DNA of 64,000 nt from Arthrobacter sp. NicSoilC5 (lineage in GTDB: Bacteria > Actinomycetota > Actinomycetes > Actinomycetales > Micrococcaceae). Shown piece by piece: positions 25,799 through 34,819 of the stretch; positions within the stretch are counted from its first letter, which is position 1; the number at the start of each line of letters is the position of its first letter. The stretch lies in assembly GCF_019977395.1 (NCBI RefSeq), contig NZ_AP024660.1, positions 3,968,001-4,032,000 on the forward strand, read 5' to 3'. Position numbers and translations under genes: made by a program. The notes under the pieces were generated by a model, which had not been told where the DNA came from, did not search any database, and worked only from the letters and a program-made list of their open reading frames with translations.

Positions 25799-27040
25799 TC
25801 AGGCGGGGTCCTTGACCTTGTCGGTGACCGGCCGGGGTTCCAGCCAGATCCGTTCCCTCGGGCCCGGCGGGTAGGCGTACCTCTTTCCGGCGAGGGTGAT
25901 CACGAATGCGGCAACCACCGGGATTGCAGCCGCGGCCGGAACCAGCAGCGGGCCGCCAACCACCAAGGCCGCCGAGCCGTAGAGCGCGCCGATGGTGATG
26001 CCCAGCTGGATGGTCAGGACCGTAAGCCCGTTGGCGGCCTCGCTGTACTCCCCGCCGGCCCGGAGGATCGCGGACTGGTTGTAGATGCCGATGGCGCCCA
26101 GGCCCGCTCCCCAGATGGTCATCAGCACCAGGGCTACGGGCAGGTTCCCCACGGCGAGCGGCAGGAGGAACATCGATGCGGCGATGGCCGCCGTCGTGAC
26201 CAGCAGCGAACGGCGGGGCCGCGAATCCACGGTGAGCCCCGCAATCCAAATGCCCAGCAGGCCGGACCCGCCCAGCACCGTGAGGGAGAGGCTCGTGGCA
26301 TAGTCCGGGAGGTTCGCCTCGCGGATGAAGGGTGCAATGTAGGTGAACAGGGCGAAGTGCGCCAGGACCAGCAGCGGCCAGGCGACCGCCACGGATTTCA
26401 CGCCCGGCTGGCCGATCGCCTTGCGCAGGGACGGACGGGCGGCGTCGGAAATGCGCTGGACGCGGGGCAGCAGCCAAAACGCGAGGACCGTCAGGACCAC
26501 GCCGAACCCGGCCAGCACCAGGAACGCGGCACGCCAGCCCAGGAATCCGCCCAGGGCCGTGCCCACCGGTGCACCGATGGCCAGGCCCAGGCTGTTGCCG
26601 CTGAACACGATCGCCAGGGCCTTGCCCACTTTGTCGGCCGGAACCACGCGGGAAACGAACGGCGCCATGGTGGTCCAGAGCAGTCCGTGTGCCAGCCCGC
26701 CCACCAGCCGCGCCACCATCGCTGACGTGAAGTCCGGTGCCAGTCCCACCAGTGCATTGCTGAGCGCGAAGGTCAGGACCAGCCCCACCAGCAGGGCATG
26801 CCGCGGGATCTTCCCCAGCAGCCGTGCCGCCGGGACCACCGTGACAACAATGACGGCAGCGTAGGCAGCAGCAAGATAACCGGCCACAGGCTCGGAGACG
26901 CCAAGGCCGGTGCTGATCTGCGGCAGCAGCCCGGACGGGAGGAGTTCGGTGGTGATGGCCGTGAACGCAATGGTGGCCAGGACCACCATTGCGGCGTAGG
27001 GAAAACGGGCAGGGGACGGCGCGGAAATCGCGGAAGACAT
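25799..27040 (-). CDS. MFS transporter (DHA1-like, 12 membrane segments)
   Basis: 413 residues. N-terminal AAMVVLATIAFTAITTELLP matches the YdhP/AraJ/Cmx group of drug or sugar efflux proteins. Motif A-like ARLLGKIPRHALLVG (~70) and PGPRERIWLEP at the end are seen. The start is uncertain. ATG 27040 has no ribosome binding site or nearby -10, and in-frame TTG codons lie at 27058 and 27085 (the latter right after GGGAGGAA). The substrate is unknown. The AGE-family gene upstream has its own terminator, so this gene is transcribed separately. Confidence 0.85.
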   Translation of the reverse strand: MSSAISAPSPARFPYAAMVVLATIAFTAITTELLPSGLLPQISTGLGVSEPVAGYLAAAYAAVIVVTVVPAARLLGKIPRHALLVGLVLTFALSNALVGLAPDFTSAMVARLVGGLAHGLLWTTMAPFVSRVVPADKVGKALAIVFSGNSLGLAIGAPVGTALGGFLGWRAAFLVLAGFGVVLTVLAFWLLPRVQRISDAARPSLRKAIGQPGVKSVAVAWPLLVLAHFALFTYIAPFIREANLPDYATSLSLTVLGGSGLLGIWIAGLTVDSRPRRSLLVTTAAIAASMFLLPLAVGNLPVALVLMTIWGAGLGAIGIYNQSAILRAGGEYSEAANGLTVLTIQLGITIGALYGSAALVVGGPLLVPAAAAIPVVAAFVITLAGKRYAYPPGPRERIWLEPRPVTDKVKDPA

Positions 27041-27178
27041 GGGGGAGCGTCCATTCAAAGGGTGGGGTTGGAACGCGGCTATGCTCGCCTGCAATTCCTC
27101 CCTTAAATTTACAGGATCAAATGACGTGTCATGGCTGTGACACGTCGCCCTGCGGCCGCCCTGCCCCGTCCAGTTTCG

Positions 27179-27209
27179 TTGCCCGCCGGCTCCCGCTGCC
27201 GGCGGGCAA
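27179..27209. terminator. Hairpin terminating the leftward sulfoquinovose operon
   Basis: TTGCCCGCCGGC (27179-27190) and GCCGGCGGGCAA (27198-27209) form a perfect 12-bp stem with a 7-nt loop. It lies 13 bases beyond the stop of the AGE-family isomerase, the last gene of the operon. Confidence 0.75.
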
Positions 27210-27222
27210 TGCTGTTGCCTTC

Positions 27223-28476
27223 TTAACCCCGGGTTCCGCTGATGCGCGCGTCGAGCAGCCCGGCTGCGACCGCCGAGGCGAGTCCGGGGGCCAGAGGGAG
27301 GCGGGGAACCACCAGGCAGTGCCACAGGTGGTAGATGTCGGCCTTGCCCGACCACACGGTGGAGGTGACGTTGCCGTTCTCGTCGAGTTCCTGCTTCCAG
27401 GATCCATGCTCGTAGTCGATGAACCAGTCGCGGGCGTGGTCCCAGATCCGCTCATACCAGTCCGCGTACTTCTTCTCGCCGGTGGCGATGTACAGGGCCG
27501 CTGCACCGCCGATTGCCTCGGCGGGTACCCACCGGATGCGGGTGGTGACCACCGGATTGCCTTCCCAGTCCACGGTGTACACGAATCCGGGATGGCCGTC
27601 CGGTTCCCAGGCATCGCGGATGGCTGCGTCGAACAGGCCCCGTGCGTCTTCGAGGAGCCAGTCCGGAACGTCCATGCCCCTGGCTTCAAGCCCGGCCCGG
27701 ACGTGCAGGAGCAGGCGCGCCCACTCCACCCAGTGGCCGGGAGTACCTCCGTAGGCGCGGAACTGGCTGGCGCGGTCGTCGGTGTTGTACTCGGGCATCG
27801 GGGTCCACTCCGGGTCGAAGTGCTCGAATACCCGGTAATCGTTGTTCCGCGCGAAGTCATGGATGAGCACCTCGGCGATGTGCAGGGCCCGTTCCAGCCA
27901 CCGGTTCTCGCCGGTGACATCGGCCACGATGAGGTAGGCCTCCACCGAGTGCATGCTCGCGTTCCCGCCGCGGTAGGCCTCAGTCTCGGTGAAGTCCCGG
28001 TTCCACGAATCGAAGCACATGTTGGCCTGGTGGTCCCAGAACTTCGTGTCGGCAATCCGGAGTGCCTCGTCCAGCAGTTCCCGTGCACCCGGGCGCCCTG
28101 CCGCAACGGCGCTGGCGGCGGCGAGGAGCACGAACGAGTGCTGGTAGCCGGACTTGGTGTCGTTCACCGGGCCGTTGTCGTCCACCTCGGCAAACCAGCC
28201 GCCGAACTCGTCGTCGTGCAGGGCGCCGTTGAGGGCGGCGATGCCGTGGTCCACCATGGTGGCCGCCCCGGGACGCCCCATCAGGGCGGCCACAGCAAAG
28301 CTGTGGGTCATCCGTGCGGTGATCCACAGGTGGGTGGGCTTCCCGGCGAACACTTTGCCGTAGTTGTCCAGCCAGCCGAATCCCGTGGGAACCTTGGAAG
28401 CTTCGGCGAAGCGGATCAGCCGGTCGGTTTCCGCCTCAAGCCATCGTGCGTGGGCGGGGCTGTCGAGCCACGTCAT
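27223..28476 (-). CDS. AGE-family isomerase, probable sulfoquinovose isomerase (YihS-like)
   Basis: 417 residues, close to YihS (413). It has the alpha6/alpha6 barrel of the N-acylglucosamine 2-epimerase family. Seen: THLWITARMTHSFAVA (~60), GYQHSFVLLAAASA (~110), NASMHSVEAYLIVAD (~170) and ADIYHLWHCLVVPRLP near the end, including the His residues used for proton transfer. In sulfo-EMP pathways it converts sulfoquinovose to sulfofructose. Mannose or GlcNAc epimerase activity is the alternative, but YihT-like aldolase, kinase and TauE/SafE genes upstream favour sulfoquinovose. ATG 28476 has GAGGA upstream. Confidence 0.85.
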   Translation of the reverse strand: MTWLDSPAHARWLEAETDRLIRFAEASKVPTGFGWLDNYGKVFAGKPTHLWITARMTHSFAVAALMGRPGAATMVDHGIAALNGALHDDEFGGWFAEVDDNGPVNDTKSGYQHSFVLLAAASAVAAGRPGARELLDEALRIADTKFWDHQANMCFDSWNRDFTETEAYRGGNASMHSVEAYLIVADVTGENRWLERALHIAEVLIHDFARNNDYRVFEHFDPEWTPMPEYNTDDRASQFRAYGGTPGHWVEWARLLLHVRAGLEARGMDVPDWLLEDARGLFDAAIRDAWEPDGHPGFVYTVDWEGNPVVTTRIRWVPAEAIGGAAALYIATGEKKYADWYERIWDHARDWFIDYEHGSWKQELDENGNVTSTVWSGKADIYHLWHCLVVPRLPLAPGLASAVAAGLLDARISGTRG

Positions 28477-28519
28477 GTCATGTCCTCTTTCTGGTAGGGG
28501 TGCAGGTGGAAATGTCGGG

Positions 28520-29263
28520 TCAGCCCACGGCGTCGGATACGCCGCGGATGATGGTGGCGGCCGCTCCAAGGTAGGCCAGGATGATCAGGAGGATCTGTGC
28601 GGCGCGGGCCGGGACGTGTTTTGCGGCCAGGTCGCCAAGTACCAGCCCTGCCAGGCAGGCGGCGGCGACGGCGAGCCACATGGCCGCCGGCAGCACAGGG
28701 AACGACGCGGGCGCAGTGATCGCCTTGGAGATCAGCGAGAACGTGCCGATGGTGAAGAAGTACGGCTGCATGGTGGCCGCAAAGGATTTGTGCTGCCACC
28801 GGGTGGCGATCGAGTACATGCTGACGGCAGGGCCGCCCACCCCGGCTGCTGTGTTCATGAAGCCGCTGAGGCCACCGGCGGTGAAGAGGTACCGGCGCCG
28901 TTCCGGCAAAGTGGCGGATTTCAGGACCAGCAGGACCGTCAGGCCTACGGCGAGGATCACCCCGATGGAGATCTCCAGCACGGGTGCCGGAATGAGGCGG
29001 ATCAGGACGGCCGCGGGAATAATGCCCAGCAGCGCCGAGGCCGCCAGCAGCAGGTACCGCTTCCAGTCGATGTCCTTCACCACCCGGAAGATGATGGACC
29101 CCGCTGTCACGGCCCCGCACACGTTCACCAGCACCACTCCCTCCACCGGCCCCAGGAGCAGGACCAGGAAGGGGGCAGCCACCAGCGCAAAGCCCATGCC
29201 GGTGACGCGCTGCATCCCGGCACCCATAACGACGGCGCCCAGCACCAGGCCGGTGGTCAGCAT
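28520..29263 (-). CDS. TauE/SafE family anion exporter, probable sulfolactate/sulfonate exporter
   Basis: 247 residues, about eight membrane segments. Repeats start GAVVMGAGMQRVTGMGFALVAA (N-terminal half) and SGFMNTAAGVGGPAVSMYSI (~125), the duplicated TauE domain signature. Family members export sulfite, sulfoacetate or sulfolactate in sulfonate-degrading bacteria. Within this operon it would expel the C3 sulfonate end product. The ATG directly follows the aldehyde dehydrogenase stop (TAAATG), and GGAGG lies upstream. Confidence 0.88.
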   Translation of the reverse strand: MLTTGLVLGAVVMGAGMQRVTGMGFALVAAPFLVLLLGPVEGVVLVNVCGAVTAGSIIFRVVKDIDWKRYLLLAASALLGIIPAAVLIRLIPAPVLEISIGVILAVGLTVLLVLKSATLPERRRYLFTAGGLSGFMNTAAGVGGPAVSMYSIATRWQHKSFAATMQPYFFTIGTFSLISKAITAPASFPVLPAAMWLAVAAACLAGLVLGDLAAKHVPARAAQILLIILAYLGAAATIIRGVSDAVG

Positions 29264-30703
29264 TTACGGCCTCCAGGCCACGTACTGGACCTCCTCGAAC
29301 TCCTCCAGGCCCAGGCTTGATCCTTCCCGGCCCAGGCCGGACTGTTTGGCACCGCCCATGGGCGCGAAGGCCACGGACGGGAGGGGATCGTTCACGCCCA
29401 CGATGCCGGCTTCGAGCTGCTCGGGGATGTCCCAGCCGCGCCTGGGGCTGCCGCTCCAGACGTAGGCGGCCAGGCCCATCTCCGTCGCGTTCGCCTTCCG
29501 GACCGCTTCTTCTTCCGAGGAGAAGGTCACGACGCCGGCCGCCGGGCCAAAGACTTCCTCGGTCACCAGGAGTGCGTCGTGGGGGACGTCCGTGAGCAGC
29601 GTGGGTGCCAGGAAGGACCCCTGTGAGGGGACGGAAGTCCGTTGCGTCACTCGCCGGGCGCCGCGCTCCACAGCGTCGTCCACCAGTGCCTGCACCGCGG
29701 ACACCCTTTCGGCGTCGATGACGGGACCGAGGTCCGGGACCGGTCCGCCGTCGTCGGGAACTCCGTGGCCGATGCTCATGGCATCAAAGCGGGCTCCCAG
29801 CTTCCGTGCGAATTCCTCCGCGATGCTGTCCTGGACCAGGAACCGGTTGGCGGCCACGCAGGACTGGCCGGTGTTGCGGAGCCGGCCCAGGACGGCACCG
29901 TCGACGGCGGCGTCAAGGTCGGCGTCCTCAAAGACGATGAAGGGTGCGTTGCCGCCCAGTTCCAGCAGCGGCCGGACTACGCGCTCCGCAGCGGATGCCA
30001 TGATCTGCCGCCCCACCCCGGTGGAACCGGTGAAGCTGACGGCCCGGACTGCGGGGTGGGACATCAGGGCGGCGGTGATTTCGCGGGAGGGGCCGTGGAC
30101 CAGGTTCAGCACACCGGCGGGGAACCCCGCGTCGTGCAGGACCTCGAAGAGCCCGGTGGCGGCCAGCGGGGCCTTCTCCGACACCCTGCCCACCACGGTG
30201 CAGCCGGCGGCGAGCATCGCGGCGAGCTTCCGGGCCTGGATGGAGACCGGGAAATTCCAGGGTGTCAGGCTGAGGGCCACGCCGATGGGTTTGCGGGTGC
30301 TGAGGTGGCGGCGGCCCTGCAGTTCGGGCGGGCTGACGGTGCCGGTGGCGCGGCGCGCCTCCTCGGCGAACCAGCGGAAGTACTCCACGGAGAAGTCCAC
30401 TTCCCCCTGCGCTTCGGGGAGCCGCTTGCCGGCCTCGAGCGCCAGGGTGTGCGCGAGCTCGTCCCGGCGTTCTGCCAGCAGGTCGGCGGCGTTGCGCAGC
30501 AGGTCTGCTCGTTGCCGGACAGTGGTGCGGGACCAGGACCTGAAAGCTTCCGCCGCGGCGTCGCCGGCGTTCGTGGCGTCCTGTGCGGTGCCCCAGGCCA
30601 CCTCGCCTACCGTGTTGCCGTTGCCGGGGTCCGTCACGTCCTTGGCGGTTCCGCCGGTGTGCCAGCTGCCGTTGATCAGGTGCCGTGCTGACTTGAGGTT
30701 CAT
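29264..30703 (-). CDS. NAD(P)-dependent aldehyde dehydrogenase, probable sulfolactaldehyde dehydrogenase
   Basis: 479 residues of the GabD-like aldehyde dehydrogenase group. It has SLTPWNFPVSIQARK (~145), the cofactor loop FTGSTGVGRQIM (~220), general-base Glu in LLELGGNAPFIV (~245) and catalytic Cys in NTGQSCVAANRF (~280). Succinate semialdehyde dehydrogenase is the nearest general match. In sulfoglycolytic clusters such enzymes oxidise sulfolactaldehyde to sulfolactate, which fits the aldolase and exporter genes around it. Start MNLKS at 30703 has AAAGG upstream; the frame stays open much further but without sense. Confidence 0.87.
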   Translation of the reverse strand: MNLKSARHLINGSWHTGGTAKDVTDPGNGNTVGEVAWGTAQDATNAGDAAAEAFRSWSRTTVRQRADLLRNAADLLAERRDELAHTLALEAGKRLPEAQGEVDFSVEYFRWFAEEARRATGTVSPPELQGRRHLSTRKPIGVALSLTPWNFPVSIQARKLAAMLAAGCTVVGRVSEKAPLAATGLFEVLHDAGFPAGVLNLVHGPSREITAALMSHPAVRAVSFTGSTGVGRQIMASAAERVVRPLLELGGNAPFIVFEDADLDAAVDGAVLGRLRNTGQSCVAANRFLVQDSIAEEFARKLGARFDAMSIGHGVPDDGGPVPDLGPVIDAERVSAVQALVDDAVERGARRVTQRTSVPSQGSFLAPTLLTDVPHDALLVTEEVFGPAAGVVTFSSEEEAVRKANATEMGLAAYVWSGSPRRGWDIPEQLEAGIVGVNDPLPSVAFAPMGGAKQSGLGREGSSLGLEEFEEVQYVAWRP

Positions 30704-30767
30704 GAATGGTGCCTTTCGTTGGCTGGGAGGGGGCTGCCGCCGCTGGTGCTGCCCGCCGTCGTCGTAC

Positions 30768-31583
30768 TCATCCCTTGCTGGCGCCTGCCGTGATGCCGGC
30801 AACGAAGTAGCGCTGCAGGAAGACGTAGGCCACCACCACGGGCAGGGACGCCAGTATGACGCCGGCGAACAGCAGCGGGTAGTTGGTCTGGAACTCGCCC
30901 TGGAAGCTGAGCAGTGCCAGCGGCAGCGTCCGGTTCCCGGGGGTCTGGATGAACAGCAGCGGGTAGAGGAGTTCGTTCCAGTGGATGACGAACAGGAAGA
31001 TGGCGGCTGCAGCGATGGAGGGTGCTGACAGCGGCAGGGCAATGGAGGAGTAGGTCTTCCACGGACCGCTGCCATCAATCGAGGAGGCTTCGTAGAGTTC
31101 CTTGGGCAGGGTCCGCATGAACCCGCCCAGGATGAACACGGCGATGGGCAGCGTGGACACCACATTGGCCAGGATCAGTCCGGCCAGGTTGTCCAGCAGG
31201 CCCAGCCGGCCGAAGAGCACGTAGAGCGGGACCATGTTGGCCTGCGCCGGGATGGCCATGCCCAGGACCAGGAATCCGAAAATGGCCCAGGACATGAACC
31301 CCTTCAGCCGGGACACCGCGTATCCGGCCAGGCTGGCCAGGAAGAGGGTGAGCGGCACGGAGATGCCGGTGACGATCACGCTGTTCATGAAGGACGAGCC
31401 CAGGTTTTGGCCTCCTACCACTTCGGCGAAGTTGTCGGGGGAGAGGGAGTGCGGCAGGCTGAACGGCCCGGCGAACAGTTCCTGCGTGGATTTGAAACTG
31501 CCGAAGGCCACCACGGTCAGCGGAACGATGATGATGACCGCATAGATGGCCAGGATGGCGCGGCGGCTTACTGATGCGAGCAT
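30768..31583 (-). CDS. Sugar ABC transporter permease, MalG-like (sulfoquinovose locus)
   Basis: 271 residues with six membrane segments. The EAA loop KELYEASSIDGSGPWKTYSS is at ~185. The C-terminal YVFLQRYFVAGITAGASKG is the standard MalG-type ending. The gene starts 4 bases after the stop of the MalF-like permease. It imports the sulfosugar with the next two genes; an ATPase is not encoded here. Confidence 0.92.
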   Translation of the reverse strand: MLASVSRRAILAIYAVIIIVPLTVVAFGSFKSTQELFAGPFSLPHSLSPDNFAEVVGGQNLGSSFMNSVIVTGISVPLTLFLASLAGYAVSRLKGFMSWAIFGFLVLGMAIPAQANMVPLYVLFGRLGLLDNLAGLILANVVSTLPIAVFILGGFMRTLPKELYEASSIDGSGPWKTYSSIALPLSAPSIAAAAIFLFVIHWNELLYPLLFIQTPGNRTLPLALLSFQGEFQTNYPLLFAGVILASLPVVVAYVFLQRYFVAGITAGASKG

Positions 31584-31587
31584 GCTG

Positions 31588-32544
31588 CTAGTCCCCCTTC
31601 GGGGTCAGCCGGAGCAGGCGGCGCTGGAGCCATGTGACCAGGGCGATCATCGCCATGAAGATGATCGACTGGGCAGCGGCGTAGCCGAACTCCGAGTTGG
31701 CAAAGGTGCTGTAGATACGGGTGGACAGGATGTCCAGGGCGGCCTTGGGCGGGTTCCCGGCGATGCCCAGGATCAGGTCGAACGCCTTGAAGGACTGCAC
31801 GGTGGTGTAGGCCACCACGATGGACGTGGCCGGGGCCACGAAGGGCCAGGTGATGGATTTGAACTGCTGCCATTTGTTGGCGCCGTCCATCTCTGCCGCT
31901 TCGTAGAGTTCCCGGGGGATGGCCTGCAGCCCGGCAATGTAGACCACCATCATCTGGCCTGAGTGGAACCACACCTGGGTGATGGCCACCCAGTACAGGG
32001 CCTGGGCATCATTCCCGAGGTAGGCGCCCCCGTCCACTCCCACCGTGCGAAGGACCGAGTTCGCCAGGCCGAAGTTGGGGTCGTAGATGAACTTCCAGAT
32101 GAAGGCCACGGACACCGAGGACAGGATGGTGGGGAAGAAGAACAGCGCACGGAGCAGGATGCTGCCGCGGGAATTCTTCGTCAGGAGCAGGGCGAGGATC
32201 AGCGAGAAGATTGTCTGCGCAATCACCACCAGCAGCACGAACTTCAGGTTGTTGGTCAGGGCGTTGGTGAACAGCGAGTCCTTGGTGAACGCGCGGACGA
32301 AGTTGTCCAGGCCCACGTAGTTGAACGCCGCCGAGAAGCCGTTCCAGTCGGTGATGGCGTACTGGAAGGCCTGCAGGGTGGGCATCACCAGGAAGAAGGC
32401 GACGACGGCGACGGCGGGCAGCGGGAAGAGGTACAGTGCCGGATTCACCCGGGTGGGGGAGCGGCGGCGCACCTTGGCGGCGCTGGCGGCGGCTTGGTTC
32501 TCCGGCGCCTTGCGCTTGGCAGCGGTTCCGGGATGGATGCTCAT
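31588..32544 (-). CDS. Sugar ABC transporter permease, MalF-like (sulfoquinovose locus)
   Basis: 318 residues. A basic N-terminal tail (AAKRKAPENQ...KVRRRSP) leads into six membrane segments, with FFFPTILSSVSVAFIWKFIY in the middle and the EAA loop RELYEAAEMDGANKWQQFKS (~220). ATG overlaps the binding-protein stop (ATGA), so translation is coupled. It forms the importer with the MalG-like partner downstream. Confidence 0.92.
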   Translation of the reverse strand: MSIHPGTAAKRKAPENQAAASAAKVRRRSPTRVNPALYLFPLPAVAVVAFFLVMPTLQAFQYAITDWNGFSAAFNYVGLDNFVRAFTKDSLFTNALTNNLKFVLLVVIAQTIFSLILALLLTKNSRGSILLRALFFFPTILSSVSVAFIWKFIYDPNFGLANSVLRTVGVDGGAYLGNDAQALYWVAITQVWFHSGQMMVVYIAGLQAIPRELYEAAEMDGANKWQQFKSITWPFVAPATSIVVAYTTVQSFKAFDLILGIAGNPPKAALDILSTRIYSTFANSEFGYAAAQSIIFMAMIALVTWLQRRLLRLTPKGD

Positions 32545-33830
32545 AGCCGTTCATCAACAATCTTCTGGGCGGCAGCGGCTGCCTGCTCCGGGCTGGTGCC
32601 GGAGATGACGGCCGTGGCGCTTGCCTCCACCGCGTTGCGGACATCAAGGTTGTTGAACTGGAAGCGGGCGGCGAGTGCGGTCTTCTTCTGCAGCCAGGGG
32701 CTCAGCCGTTTGAGGTCCGGGTTGGTGTATTCCACCATGTCCACCGAAACGTGCTGGGCGGTCTGGTTGGCGTAGTAGCCGGCGTTCTCGGGTTCGGAGA
32801 GGAAGTCGATCCAGGCTGCCGCGGCGGCCTGGTTCTTGCTGGCGGAGTTGACGCCCAGGATGAAGGTGGCGTTGTAGGCGCCCTCGTACTTGCCCTTGCC
32901 GTCGGAGGTGGTGTTGGGGAACACCAGGTCGATGGGGAACTTGGCGCCCAGCCCGCGGACCGCGGCGATGTGGTACGAACCGGTGGCGAGCATGGCGGCC
33001 TTGCCCTGGGAGAACAGGTTCTGGGCGGGCTCAACGGCGGTGCCCGTGGCGTTCGGCTGAACGAAGGGCTTCAGGTCCTTGTACTGGTTGAGCATCCTGA
33101 TGAACCAGTCATCGGTGCACTTGAGCTTGCCCTGTTCGATTTGGGCGCACATGTCGTCCACCGGGGCGTTGTTGGCAATCATGCAGTTGAACAGCTGGCC
33201 GCCGTTTCCCACATCGCCGCCCGGCCAGGAAATGGGAATGACCCCGGCGGAGGCGAGCTTTTCACACATCGCCAGGAACGCATCCCAGTTCTTGGGGGCG
33301 ATCTCCGCGCCGGCCTTGTCGAAGAGGTCCACGTTGGCCATGGGCATGGGGAACACCACCTGGTACGGCAGGCCCAGCTGGTTGTTGCCGCTCTGGCCTG
33401 CGGACAACAGTCCCTTCTGGTAGTTCCCCACGGCTTTGCTGTCCTTGAGGTCGGTGTAGATCCCGGCTTCGCTGAAGTTCTTGAACTGGGCTCCGCGGAA
33501 GGTGGCGAACGCGTCGCCGATCGAGCCGCCGCGCAGCTTCTGCAGGGCTTGGGCGTTGTAGTCGTTGGAGGTGGAGATGTCCTGGGCCACCTCCACGCCG
33601 TCGTGCTTGGCGGCGAAACGCTTGATGAGCTCGTCGAACACGGCCTTGTCCTCGCCGCGCCAGTGGGCGAAGGACACCTTGCCGGTCACTGCGCCGGTGG
33701 ATGGGGCTGCCGGCCCGGAGGCGCCGGCCGGCGAGGTGGAACCGCCGGGGCCTGCGCACGCCGCCGCCGTGGCGCCGAAGCCCAGGGCTCCGAGAATGGC
33801 CATAGCCTGCCTGCGTGAAATCTGACTCAC
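32541..33830 (-). CDS. ABC transporter substrate-binding lipoprotein, probable sulfoquinovose/SQ-glyceride binding protein
   Basis: 429 residues. The signal peptide SRRQAMAILGALGFGATAAAC has twin arginines (R6, R7) and ends at a lipidatable Cys25, so Tat export as a lipoprotein is possible. A family 1 solute-binding domain follows (VSFAHWRGEDKAVFDELIKR; SQGKAAMLATGSYHIAA). It would bind the sulfosugar or its glyceride. The start is GTG 33830, set by GAGGAG at spacing 6. About 90 bases separate it from the aldolase gene upstream. Confidence 0.88.
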   Translation of the reverse strand: MSQISRRQAMAILGALGFGATAAACAGPGGSTSPAGASGPAAPSTGAVTGKVSFAHWRGEDKAVFDELIKRFAAKHDGVEVAQDISTSNDYNAQALQKLRGGSIGDAFATFRGAQFKNFSEAGIYTDLKDSKAVGNYQKGLLSAGQSGNNQLGLPYQVVFPMPMANVDLFDKAGAEIAPKNWDAFLAMCEKLASAGVIPISWPGGDVGNGGQLFNCMIANNAPVDDMCAQIEQGKLKCTDDWFIRMLNQYKDLKPFVQPNATGTAVEPAQNLFSQGKAAMLATGSYHIAAVRGLGAKFPIDLVFPNTTSDGKGKYEGAYNATFILGVNSASKNQAAAAAWIDFLSEPENAGYYANQTAQHVSVDMVEYTNPDLKRLSPWLQKKTALAARFQFNNLDVRNAVEASATAVISGTSPEQAAAAAQKIVDERL

Positions 33831-33922
33831 AATAATCTCCTCGTTGAGTGTTTGCTGTGCCTTGTGTGCTTACTGCGGAAACGGGTTGCCTCGGGGAGGA
33901 CGCTGTGACGCCTGGACCGTGC

Positions 33923-34807
33923 CTATGCGTGGGCCCGTTGTGCTGAAACGACGTCGTCCACCACGGTGCAGAGGCGCTGCAGCCTGCGGACGGCGTCGGT
34001 GGACAGGGATTCGACGACGTCGGGGGCGCCGATGCAGGAGGCCCAGACGGCGCGTCCGGAAAGGAAGCCGCTGGCGCCTTCCATGCAGGCCCACCGGACG
34101 GCGTCGGGGAAGACGTCCTCGGGAACGCCGCTGGAAAGGACAACCCACGGGCCGTCGATGGCTTTGGTCAGTTCTGCGCAGGCGGCGCGGACCTCTTCCT
34201 CTGACGCCTGGCCCTTGAAGGGGACCTCGGCCTTGTACAGGTCCGCGCCCAGGCTGCCCAGTTCCTTGGCTGCGGCCAGGATGCCCGCGTTCCAGTCGAA
34301 GTCGCCTCCGGCCAGGGGCTTGCGGGAGACGGGTTCGATGATGCTGATCAGCCCGGCGGACCTGCAGCTGTCCACGAATTCGCGGACCATGGCCACCCGG
34401 CCCTCTGCGGGCTCGTCCGGGCGGTAGAGCACCAGCAGTTTGAGGGCCTTGACGCCCAGGGCCTTGTATTTGTGCGGGTCCACCAGGCGGTCGATGGTCA
34501 CCTCGCCCACCAGCTCGCCGTGGGCGGATTCGAAGTGGTCTGCGGAGGCGATGAGTCCGCAGCCGGGGTCCACCACACCGGCTTCGATGGCCTGGTCAAG
34601 CGCGAACTGGCGGTCGATGAGGATTCCGGAGGCGTAGGGGGTGAGGATGCGGGCGGCCTCAAGCTTGAAGGCGCGCAGGTCATCGTCGGTGACCGGCTGG
34701 TCGGTGTGTTCGGCGAACATGTTGCGCATGGCTTCGCGCTGGTCAACGGCAAGCATCGCGAAGGCGCCGGAAGGGCGCTGCAGGGGGGAAAGGTCGGTGT
34801 GGCTCAT
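33923..34807 (-). CDS. Class I aldolase, probable 6-deoxy-6-sulfofructose-1-phosphate aldolase (YihT-like)
   Basis: 294 residues of the LacD/YihT aldolase family. It has FAMLAVDQREAMRNMF (~16), GILIDRQFALDQAIEAG (~60), the probable Schiff-base Lys in KALKLLVLYRPDEP (~125), SIIEPVSRKPLAGGDFDWNA (~160) and PWVVLSSGVPEDVFP (~225). YihT splits sulfofructose 1-phosphate into DHAP and sulfolactaldehyde. Tagatose 1,6-bisphosphate aldolase (LacD) is the relative to exclude. The PfkB kinase gene 12 bases upstream and the sulfonate exporter in the operon support the YihT role. Confidence 0.88.
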   Translation of the reverse strand: MSHTDLSPLQRPSGAFAMLAVDQREAMRNMFAEHTDQPVTDDDLRAFKLEAARILTPYASGILIDRQFALDQAIEAGVVDPGCGLIASADHFESAHGELVGEVTIDRLVDPHKYKALGVKALKLLVLYRPDEPAEGRVAMVREFVDSCRSAGLISIIEPVSRKPLAGGDFDWNAGILAAAKELGSLGADLYKAEVPFKGQASEEEVRAACAELTKAIDGPWVVLSSGVPEDVFPDAVRWACMEGASGFLSGRAVWASCIGAPDVVESLSTDAVRRLQRLCTVVDDVVSAQRAHA

Positions 34808-34819
34808 GGGCTGCTTCTT

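Noticed and set aside
27223..28476. Reading the AGE-family gene as an N-acylglucosamine 2-epimerase of sialic acid metabolism
   Set aside because: No sialic acid lyase, kinase or transporter genes are nearby, while YihT-, YihV- and TauE/SafE-like genes are in the same operon.
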